NCBI GenBank assembly: GCA_030691665.1
Contig: JAUYDU010000115.1
Coordinates: 1-11,881, forward strand
Source of the DNA: Chloroflexota bacterium
Lineage (GTDB): Bacteria; Chloroflexota; Dehalococcoidia; SM23-28-2
DNA length: 11,881 bases
Direction of reading: 5' to 3'
Part shown: positions 1 through 5,984 of the stretch, one piece after another
Layout of the letters: each line of letters starts with the position of its first letter
Numbering within the stretch: position 1 is the first letter of the stretch
Notes under the pieces: generated by a model
The model's database searches: none
Told to the model about the DNA's origin: nothing
Seen by the model: only the letters and a program-made list of their open reading frames with translations
Translations under genes and position numbers: made by a program

Positions 1-298
1 CACAGGCGAACTCGCCTCGCACAATCTGCACGTGGATACACAGCAGGCGATCCCTCCAGGTCTGCCATGTGAACGGCTCCAGACCGTCGAGGGAGGAAAC
101 CCTGCCCGAAGCCACATCCTGGGCCTCGAAAAGTACTTCCACGAGCCCTGCCACCAAGCCCGGAGTTAGCCTGGCACCTTCCCAGACGTCGGCGTCAAGG
201 CCAAGATGCCGTCGGGCCGTCGCCACAAGTTCATGCCATTCGGGGGAGACCTGACATTCTACCACCTGCACACCCTCCCGGCCTACCTTGCCCGACAT
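1..298 (-). CDS. Unrecognised protein, 3' end beyond the window edge
   Basis: An open frame of 99 codons runs off the left edge without a stop. It begins at ATG 298-296 (MSGKVGREG...), and the visible end reads ...WRDRLLCIHVQIVRGEFAC. I recognise no family. The visible part is soluble in character, mildly acidic, with scattered tryptophans, and has no signal peptide or obvious cofactor motif. It lies 32 nt downstream of the small membrane ORF on the same strand, so it is probably the next gene of the hdr operon. The start is uncertain: there is no good Shine-Dalgarno before ATG 298, and a GTG about 12 codons further in (near 265) follows a GGGAGG-like sequence. The frame also stays open upstream. 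Confidence 0.55.
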   Translation of the reverse strand, partial: MSGKVGREGVQVVECQVSPEWHELVATARRHLGLDADVWEGARLTPGLVAGLVEVLFEAQDVASGRVSSLDGLEPFTWQTWRDRLLCIHVQIVRGEFAC

Positions 299-330
299 CT
301 GACTAACCGGCAAAAAGGGGCCACCTGCCG

Positions 331-474
331 CTACCAGGTCAGTGCCAGCAGGAGGCCCGCCAGCCCAAATACGATCCACATCACGATGCCAACGAAGACG
401 TACCACATCGTGGCTGACGCTCGCTCAGGCCAGACGGGCCCCGGCTGTAGTCGCGTCTCTTCTGGGCGTTGCAT
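331..474 (-). CDS. Small single-pass membrane protein (47 aa)
   Basis: This short ORF lies between hdrA and the next gene and reads MQRPEETRLQPG... then ...TMWYVFVGIVMWIVFGL, ending in LLLALTW and TAG. The first ~22 residues are polar and proline-rich. Residues ~23-46 form one strongly hydrophobic helix, rich in Trp, Val, Ile and Leu, that runs to the C terminus. A good ribosome site (AGGGGGTGA, 6 nt before the ATG) supports the start at 474. It follows the hdrA stop by 34 nt and precedes the next ORF by 32 nt, so it fits an operon gap exactly. The arrangement suggests a small membrane subunit or anchor for the Hdr complex, but that is inference from position; I recognise no family. An internal ATG at 408 would give a 25-aa version. 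Confidence 0.6.
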   Translation of the reverse strand: MQRPEETRLQPGPVWPERASATMWYVFVGIVMWIVFGLAGLLLALTW

Positions 475-508
475 AGGTCGTCACCCCCTCGACCCGCTAC
501 TCACGATG

Positions 509-2512
509 TCAGCCCGAAGCTTCCACTGCTACCTGCGCCGCCTCCCCAATTGCCACCAGGGGCGGCTTGGCGTCCGCAAGCAGGCCTTCGATCTCAGCAA
601 AGATCTGCTTGTCGGTGAAGTGGCGGCCGGTAATAGCCCCCGCCGGGCAAGCAGCAATGCACACCCCGCAACCCTTGCACAGGATTTCGTTGATCTCCGC
701 CACTTTCTTGTCCTCCAGGAAGGAGATGGCGTTGTAGGGGCACAGGGAGTTGCAGATCTTGCAGCCGGAGCAAAGCTCCTGGTCAACAACAGCAGTTGCC
801 GCCTCAATCTCAATTGAGCCTCTGACGATCATGGCCAGAACCGCCGCGGCGGCTGCCGAGGCCTGAGCCACCGTGTCGGGGATGTCCTTGGGACCCTGAG
901 CACAGCCCACGACGAACACACCGTCGGTCATGGTCGCTACCGGAGCCAGCTTGGGGTGCTTCTCCAGGAAGAAACCATCGGCGCTTCGGCTAAGCGAGAA
1001 TAGCCTGGCAACCTCCTCCGCATCTGCCCGCGGCTCCAGGGCCGTGCTCAGCATAACCATGTCGACGGCGATGCGGCGCTGGCAGTCGGCCAAGGTGTCT
1101 TCGCACTGGATGATCAGCTTCCCATCCTCGGAGAACACCTCGGGAGGGCGACTGCGAACAAAGATGACCCCTTCATCCAGGACCCGGTTGTAGAACTCTT
1201 CGTAGCCCTTGCCAGAGCTCTTGAGGTCGGTGTAGAACTCGTAGACCTTTGCCCCCGTCTTCTCTCTTACCAGGTGAGCGAACTTCATAGAGTACATGCA
1301 GCAGACGCGGGAGCAGTACTCATGATAGTTCTGGTTGCGACTACCGACACAGTGGATGATAGCCACGCTTTCGGGCTCCTTGCCGCCGTTCAGGACGATG
1401 CGGCCACCCGTGGGTCCGGTAGCATTGCACAGCCGCTCGAACTCAAGCCCCGTAATGACGTTGTCCAGGCGCCTGTAGCCGTACTGATAGATGGGCGAAG
1501 GGTCAAACTGGTCGTAGCCTGTGGCCAGGATTACGGCCCCCACCTCCACCTCGACAAGCTTCTCCGTCTGTTCGAAATCGATGGCCTTGGGCTCGCAGAA
1601 CTTCTCGCAGGCCCGGCAGGTGCCCTTCTTGAAGTAGACGCACGTCTCGCGGTCGATCACGGGGACGTTGGGCACCGCCTGAGGGAAGGGGGTGTAGATG
1701 GCCTTGCGCTTGCCCAGGCCCATATCGAACTCGCTATCGGCCTTCCAGGGACACTTCTCGATGCAAACGCCGCAGCCGGTGCACTTACTCTCGTCCACGT
1801 AGCGGGGCTTCCTTCTGATCTTGACCTTGAAGTCCCCTACGTGACCCGAGACCTCCACCACCTCGCTGTAGGTCATCAGCTCGATGTTGGGATGAGAACG
1901 AACCTGAGCCATCTTCGGGGTGAGGATGCACGCCGAGCAGTCCAGGGTAGGGAAGGTCTTGTCCAACTGGATCATGTGCCCCCCGATAGAGGGTTCTCGC
2001 TCCACCAGGTAGACCTTGTACCCAGCCTCGGCGATGTCCAGCGCGGCCTGAATGCCGGCGATGCCCCCTCCTACCACCAGGGCATGGGGGGTAACTGGCA
2101 CCCTGCTAACCTCCAGCGGTTCCTGGTAGGCAACGCGCCTGACGGCGGCATCTACTAATGCCTTGGCCTTCTCGGTAGCCTGCTCCTTGTCATCGGTTAC
2201 CCAGGAGCACTGCTCGCGAATGTTGGCCATCTGGAAGAGATAGCGGTTGATCCCCGCCTTCTCGCAGACCCGGCGGAAGGTAGGCTCGTGCATCTGGGGC
2301 GAGCAGGCAGCCACCACAACCCGGTTGAGCTGGAGGTTCTCTATATCCTCCTCGATCATGCTCTGCCCTGGCTCGGAGCACACGAATTTATAGTTTCGAG
2401 CCACAACCACCGAGTCGAGCCCCTGGGCAAACTCGGTCATCGCTTCAACGTCGACAGTGTCAGCGATGTTTGCCCCGCAATGGCAGATGTAGACGCCGAC
2501 CCTCGGTTCCAT
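509..2512 (-). CDS. hdrA: HdrA-like heterodisulfide reductase subunit A (FAD, Fe-S)
   Basis: This is the flavin-containing iron-sulfur subunit of a cytoplasmic heterodisulfide-reductase-type complex. In known HdrABC complexes its FAD splits or relays electron pairs. At 667 aa it is close to the full-length methanogen HdrA (~650). Visible parts: an N-terminal domain with VGVYICHCG (C10, C12); a Rossmann FAD site, VVGGGIAG, at ~147-153; ferredoxin-type clusters C244/C247/C250/C254, C581/C584/C587/C591 and C612/C615/C618/C622; and a looser set C291/C299/C302/C306. The CX11CX3CC set C388/C400/C404/C405 matches the unusual cluster ligands known in HdrA. There is no fused MvhD domain. The start at 2512 is supported by TAGGAGG, which overlaps the hdrB stop 11 nt upstream. 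The electron donor and the disulfide or other acceptor cannot be read from this window, and the substrate need not be CoM-S-S-CoB in a bacterium. Confidence 0.95.
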   Translation of the reverse strand: MEPRVGVYICHCGANIADTVDVEAMTEFAQGLDSVVVARNYKFVCSEPGQSMIEEDIENLQLNRVVVAACSPQMHEPTFRRVCEKAGINRYLFQMANIREQCSWVTDDKEQATEKAKALVDAAVRRVAYQEPLEVSRVPVTPHALVVGGGIAGIQAALDIAEAGYKVYLVEREPSIGGHMIQLDKTFPTLDCSACILTPKMAQVRSHPNIELMTYSEVVEVSGHVGDFKVKIRRKPRYVDESKCTGCGVCIEKCPWKADSEFDMGLGKRKAIYTPFPQAVPNVPVIDRETCVYFKKGTCRACEKFCEPKAIDFEQTEKLVEVEVGAVILATGYDQFDPSPIYQYGYRRLDNVITGLEFERLCNATGPTGGRIVLNGGKEPESVAIIHCVGSRNQNYHEYCSRVCCMYSMKFAHLVREKTGAKVYEFYTDLKSSGKGYEEFYNRVLDEGVIFVRSRPPEVFSEDGKLIIQCEDTLADCQRRIAVDMVMLSTALEPRADAEEVARLFSLSRSADGFFLEKHPKLAPVATMTDGVFVVGCAQGPKDIPDTVAQASAAAAAVLAMIVRGSIEIEAATAVVDQELCSGCKICNSLCPYNAISFLEDKKVAEINEILCKGCGVCIAACPAGAITGRHFTDKQIFAEIEGLLADAKPPLVAIGEAAQVAVEASG

Positions 2513-2523
2513 CGCACGCCCTC

Positions 2524-3393
2524 CTACAAGTGATGCGCCAGCACCTTCTCCGGGGACACTATGCCTCTATCGAAACCCAGCTCCTTGGAGTCGATTCCAA
2601 GCGCTGAACCCAACAACTGGGTAAGGAACAGAACGGGAAGCTTATATCTGGTTCCATACCTGCTGTTGACCATCCCCTGATAAGCATCCAGGTTCATCTG
2701 GCACAAGGGACAAACAGTGACGATACACTCCGCGCCGTTACTGTGAGCGCTCTCCAATATCCGCATGATCAAGCCAAGCGTCAGGTCGACGTTGGATATG
2801 ATCAAAGAGCCCCCACAGCAGCGACTTCTGTCCGGAAAGGGAGTAACCTCCGTGCCCAGGCTTTCTAGCAGTCTGTGCAGGCACTGAGGATTCTCCGGGT
2901 CGTCAAAAGCCACCCTGGGCCGAATCAGTTGACACCCGTAATAGGGAGCCACCCTCAGCCCATGAAGAGGATTCACCACCTTGGACGCGATGGCCTCAAC
3001 GCCCACATCGTTGAGCAGGACGTCTACCAGATGCCGCACCCTCACCTTTCCCTGATACTCTAGGCCGGCCGCTCCCAACACCTTGTCCACCTTCGTCTTC
3101 AAGAAGGGGTAGAGCCTGAGGTGGGAATTCACTCTCTCGAAGGTGCGGAAGCAGGCGCTGCAGGGCGTCACCAGATCGAGCCCCTTCTTCTCGGCCAGAG
3201 CCAGATTTCGGCAGGGGACGCACACAGACTCAAGCCCGGCGATGGAGCTGTAGGCTGTGGCCCCACAGCAGTTCCAGTCCTCGAGCTCGATCAGCTCGAT
3301 CCCCAGAGCAGCGCAGACAGCCCTCGTCGACAGGTCGTAGGCGACCGCGCTAGCCTGCAAGGAGCATCCTGGAAAGTAGGAGTACTGCTTCAT
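2524..3393 (-). CDS. hdrB: HdrB-like heterodisulfide reductase subunit B
   Basis: This 289-aa protein has the two CCG (cysteine-rich) domains of HdrB, which in characterised enzymes hold two noncubane [4Fe-4S] clusters that cleave a disulfide. The first set is C10, C42-C43-G and C78xxC81 (FPGC, NCCGA, PCSAC). The second is C154, C192-C193-GG and C228xxC231 (YYGCQ, RCCGG, CPLC). All the expected ligands are present, so the protein looks catalytically intact. Its ATG overlaps the hdrC stop in an ATGA junction at 3390-3393, which indicates translational coupling. The hdrA start lies 11 nt past its stop. The substrate in this organism is unknown. The same fold also occurs in lactate, glycolate and succinate oxidoreductase relatives, but the hdrC-hdrB-hdrA order favours an Hdr complex. 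Confidence 0.94.
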   Translation of the reverse strand: MKQYSYFPGCSLQASAVAYDLSTRAVCAALGIELIELEDWNCCGATAYSSIAGLESVCVPCRNLALAEKKGLDLVTPCSACFRTFERVNSHLRLYPFLKTKVDKVLGAAGLEYQGKVRVRHLVDVLLNDVGVEAIASKVVNPLHGLRVAPYYGCQLIRPRVAFDDPENPQCLHRLLESLGTEVTPFPDRSRCCGGSLIISNVDLTLGLIMRILESAHSNGAECIVTVCPLCQMNLDAYQGMVNSRYGTRYKLPVLFLTQLLGSALGIDSKELGFDRGIVSPEKVLAHHL

Positions 3394-4388
3394 TTCCCAC
3401 CTCCTATCGCCTGGGCTTCCTTCACGATGGTCCTGAGTTGATCTGTTCCTTTTATCTTTTCGGCCGTTAAGGGCAAGCGCCCGTGCAGGAGCAGCCTCAG
3501 CCCCACAGGCATCATCTTGAGGGCGGCCAGAGGATTGGTTCTCAGGAAGAACCTGCCCATCAGCGCCAGCTCGTGCACACGGCCCTGACTCTTCACAGCA
3601 TCAACAAATGTCCTGTGCATGGCGGGGGTAGATACTCTGCCGTTGGCCAACCCCTCACGGGTACCCATGCATGCCAAAACATGCATCAGCTCAGGTAGCT
3701 GGATACCCTTGGGGCAGCGTACGGTGCAGAGATAACAGGAAGCGCAACTCCACATGGAGTTGCTGCTCAGGACCTCCTGTCGCTTGCCAGCCCGCACCAG
3801 GGCGATGATCTTGCGGGGCGAATGGTCCATCCACAGCACGTTGGGACACGACCCCGAACAGGTACCGCACTGGACGCACCAACGGATACATTCCCCGGCG
3901 GGCTCGGAAGCGATCTCCTCCACGAAGCCATAGCCATCGACCGCTATCTGTTGGCCGTTCTTGCTCATCGGTATCCTCCCTTGGCGAACGCGATCCGGGC
4001 TTTCGCCGTGGCCATTTCCGCCATCGCCTCTACCCGCTCCCTCTACTAGCCCAGTCTCGTAGAGGGGACAGCTCAGGCATTCATGCTTGAGCCGATCGCC
4101 TTTGGCTAGCTTCACTGTCAGCCAGCAGGACAGGTACGTTCGAGGATAGGCGGGGCAGCTACTCCTCTCGGCCAGCGAGCACCCCTTGATCTGCCAGCAA
4201 GCCGCTGCCGCCGCTTGTCGGGGGAGAGCCCTGTTGTACATGGCGTCAACCCGACCGGCAGCAAGACCTAGAGCCAGACCCTTTTCTCGCTGCCGATAGT
4301 AGCGTTGTATCAGGTAGCCCACCCCGAACAGCACCGCCAGCGGTGTGCCCAGCCTGGCGAGAATCAGCAACACGTCAGTGATCGCCAT
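3390..4388 (-). CDS. hdrC: HdrC-like subunit with N-terminal membrane helix and two-CW domain
   Basis: The 332-aa frame joins two modules. Residues 1-140 carry one N-terminal membrane helix (~5-29, followed by RYYRQREK) and a cysteine domain with CWQIKGC (64-70), CPAY (78-81), CW (88-89) and CLSCPLY (104-110). This pattern matches the 'two-CW' domain, a putative metal-binding module. Residues 141-332 are a typical ~192-aa HdrC with two [4Fe-4S] motifs, C171/C174/C177/C181 and C215/C218/C221/C225. In known complexes HdrC passes electrons between HdrA and HdrB. The start at 4388 has GAGAGG 5 nt upstream. However, M141 (3968-3966) has an even better site, GGGAGG with 6-nt spacing, so a short soluble HdrC may also be made, or two genes may have fused in frame. 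It is the second gene of the operon and overlaps hdrB by 4 nt. Confidence 0.9.
   Translation of the reverse strand: MAITDVLLILARLGTPLAVLFGVGYLIQRYYRQREKGLALGLAAGRVDAMYNRALPRQAAAAACWQIKGCSLAERSSCPAYPRTYLSCWLTVKLAKGDRLKHECLSCPLYETGLVEGAGRGDGGNGHGESPDRVRQGRIPMSKNGQQIAVDGYGFVEEIASEPAGECIRWCVQCGTCSGSCPNVLWMDHSPRKIIALVRAGKRQEVLSSNSMWSCASCYLCTVRCPKGIQLPELMHVLACMGTREGLANGRVSTPAMHRTFVDAVKSQGRVHELALMGRFFLRTNPLAALKMMPVGLRLLLHGRLPLTAEKIKGTDQLRTIVKEAQAIGGGK
3975..3980 (-). promoter_or_regulatory. Internal ribosome binding site inside hdrC
   Basis: GGGAGG stands 6 nt before an in-frame ATG (3968-3966) in the middle of the hdrC frame. The protein from that ATG (MSKNGQQ...) is a normal-length HdrC. This suggests a second translation start giving a soluble form, or a relic of two once-separate genes. 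Sequence evidence only. Confidence 0.55.
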
Positions 4389-4482
4389 CCGAGCCTCTCT
4401 GCTGGACTTTCCACCAGCTTGTTAACTTGCCAGGGGTCGCCTCTTCAACACCCATGTTCAAGGCACCTCGCCAAGCCCTGCC

Positions 4483-5004
4483 TCACCTCCATGGAGGAGA
4501 GCCGTCGTGACAGGGATAGCGCTCTTGCGCGGGCCGGGGCGGACGCTCAAGGGCAGCCCAGCGAGCCTTGATCAGTGCCCTCTGCCGCATCAGCCTGGCC
4601 GTCCGAGCCTGTTCCGACTCTGCGGCGATGGCGTCGGCATGGCCGGAATAGGGCTCCTGCGCCGGCAGGGGCGGACGCGGAAGGCCGCGGCGGTAAGCCC
4701 CGATGATTTCCCGCTGCCGCCTCAGCCTGGCCGCTCGCGCCTCCTCCGACTCCAGGGCTCTCTTAGCCGGCTCGTCAACGCTGAGAACGTGCACCCGCTC
4801 GATCCAGCTCTTCGCCATTACCTTGTGGACTAGGAAAATGAGCGTTATCGGAGCCTCCACCCTGGCCACACAGTCATACAGGCCCGAGACTGGTTCCACG
4901 TACTCGACCTCAGGCAGCGCCCACAGGTCCTCCAGCGCCTCGAGATACCCGTTCTGCCGGATAGCCTTCGCGGCCTTAATCAGTAGGTAAGCGCTCGTTG
5001 CCAT
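4483..5004 (-). CDS. Stand-alone Lrp/AsnC ligand-binding (RAM) domain protein with repeated tail
   Basis: Residues 1-~78 (MATSAYLLIKAA... to ...ERVHVLSVDE) match the C-terminal RAM domain of Lrp/AsnC regulators, which binds amino acids or other small effectors and drives oligomerisation. There is no helix-turn-helix, so it cannot bind DNA in the usual Lrp way. Residues ~85-166 form a charged, Arg- and Pro-rich tail built of two copies of a 38-residue unit spaced 44 residues apart. They share 23 of 38 residues, each beginning ESE-AR-ARL-RQR and containing PPxPAQExY. The start at 5004 has GGGAGG 8 nt upstream. It is the first gene of the hdr operon, 94 nt before hdrC, and may be an effector sensor or scaffold for the complex, but that role is inferred from position. 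The domain call is good; the tail resembles nothing I know. Confidence 0.8.
   Translation of the reverse strand: MATSAYLLIKAAKAIRQNGYLEALEDLWALPEVEYVEPVSGLYDCVARVEAPITLIFLVHKVMAKSWIERVHVLSVDEPAKRALESEEARAARLRRQREIIGAYRRGLPRPPLPAQEPYSGHADAIAAESEQARTARLMRQRALIKARWAALERPPRPAQERYPCHDGSPPWR
4507..4752 (-). repeat. Two direct repeats of 114 bp, period 132 bp, inside the RAM-domain gene
   Basis: Copies lie at 4639-4752 and 4507-4620. They encode residues 85-122 and 129-166 of the RAM protein, with 23 of 38 residues identical. Their divergence shows that the duplication is not recent. Confidence 0.75.
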
Positions 5005-5188
5005 CTTCCCAACCTCCCTTCTCCCAAACGCTCTTCAGGCCAATCTCCTCTACCCAACCTCAACCTACACCCCTGCCTACCACCCGCCATCTGAGCCAGG
5101 GCCTAACTTCGCCCCCGGTAAAGCACCTAGGCCTGTTCTGCGCAAATGCCCATGAAAAGTCGGACTCCCTACGCCTCTTGACAGGGGC

Positions 5189-5204
5189 TAGGCCATTTTG
5201 CCTA
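5189..5204. promoter_or_regulatory. Possible operator: inverted repeat TAGGC-N6-GCCTA
   Basis: A 5-bp inverted repeat with a 6-bp centre ends 14 bp before the -35 box of the response-regulator promoter and lies in the divergent gap shared with the hdr operon. It could be a regulator site, but arms this short can arise by chance. Confidence 0.25.
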
Positions 5205-5218
5205 CGTCGGGATGCTGA

Positions 5219-5247
5219 TTGAGAAAATCATCACAAATGCCTATAAT
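5219..5247 (+). promoter_or_regulatory. Sigma70-type promoter of the response regulator-kinase pair
   Basis: TTGAGA (5219-5224), a 17-bp spacer and a perfect TATAAT (5242-5247). Transcription should start near 5254, which leaves a ~26-nt leader ahead of the ATG at 5280. I saw no clear promoter for the divergent hdr operon in the rest of the gap (5005-5218). Confidence 0.8.
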
Positions 5248-5279
5248 GGTTAGGGGTTGAGGTGGTAGAGGAGCGCGCC

Positions 5280-5945
5280 ATGGACAAGATCAGGGTTCTG
5301 CTTGCTGAGGACCACGTGGTGGTGCGGGAAGGCACCCGCGAGCTTATGCGGCGCGAACGGGACATGGAGGTGGTTGGCGAGGCTGGCGACGGCGAGGAGG
5401 CCATCAAGCTGGCCGCGGAACTGCGACCGGACGTGGTACTGATGGACATCGCCATGCCCAAGCTTAACGGGATCGAGGCCACCAAACAGATCAAGGCCTG
5501 TTGTCCAGCCACCGCTGTCCTCATACTCACTGCCTATGACAGCGACCAGTACATCTTCGCTCTCCTGGAAGCGGGTGCCGCGGGCTACTTACTGAAGAAC
5601 GTGCGTGGCCACGAACTGATCGAGGCCATCCGGGCTGTACATGCCGGCGAGTCCGTGCTTCATCCGGTGGTCACGCGCAGGCTCATAGATCGGCTCACGG
5701 CGGTCCAGGGCAAGCCTAGCGGGGAGCGGGCGGCCCAGTCCCTTACCGACCGAGAGCTGGAAGTGCTGCGGCTGGCCAGCAAGGGGATGACCAACAAGGA
5801 CATCGCCCAAGAGCTCTGCCTCAGCGTGCGCACGGTTCAGTGCCACCTAGGGAACATCTTCAATAGATTGGGCGTTGGTTCGCGCACCGAGGCCATACTG
5901 TACGGGCTAAGAAAAGGCTGGTTCAGCCTGGAAGACACGGCCTAA
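5280..5945 (+). CDS. NarL/FixJ-family response regulator
   Basis: This is a DNA-binding response regulator of 221 aa. The receiver domain spans residues ~3-120, with acidic pocket E10-D11, phospho-acceptor D56 in VVLMDIAMP, T/A switch LILTAYD and K in YLLKN. A LuxR-type helix-turn-helix occupies ~150-210 (LTDRELEVLRLASKG, then NKDIAQELCLSVRTVQCHL). I chose ATG 5280 because GAGGAG sits 6 nt before it. The earlier in-frame GTG at 5262 would be only ~8 nt from the predicted transcript start. The histidine kinase starts 39 nt downstream on the same strand and is the natural partner. Targets are not visible from the sequence. Its own gene and the divergent hdr operon are candidates because they share the upstream gap. 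Confidence 0.95.
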   Translation: MDKIRVLLAEDHVVVREGTRELMRRERDMEVVGEAGDGEEAIKLAAELRPDVVLMDIAMPKLNGIEATKQIKACCPATAVLILTAYDSDQYIFALLEAGAAGYLLKNVRGHELIEAIRAVHAGESVLHPVVTRRLIDRLTAVQGKPSGERAAQSLTDRELEVLRLASKGMTNKDIAQELCLSVRTVQCHLGNIFNRLGVGSRTEAILYGLRKGWFSLEDTA

Positions 5946-5984
5946 GAAATCCCCCTTTGCCGCCTGGATGCGCGAGAGGTGCAG

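Noticed and set aside
206..817. 203-codon plus-strand frame crossing the hdrA 3' end
   Set aside because: It is antisense to three minus-strand coding regions and lacks domain-like sequence. The minus-strand frames have ribosome sites and operon spacing.
1274..2158. 294-codon open frame on the plus strand
   Set aside because: It lies wholly inside hdrA on the opposite strand. Its Leu/Val/Asp/His-rich sequence is the usual antisense shadow of a GC-rich gene, while hdrA has unmistakable motifs.
4486..4497. Perfect 12-bp palindrome CCTCCATGGAGG at the end of the RAM-domain gene
   Set aside because: It falls in the last codons of the gene with no spacer loop or T-run. It is more likely coincidence than a terminator or operator.
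5178..5183. TTGACA upstream of the response regulator as a -35 box
   Set aside because: No acceptable -10 hexamer lies 16-18 bp downstream; the TTGAGA/TATAAT pair nearer the gene is far better.
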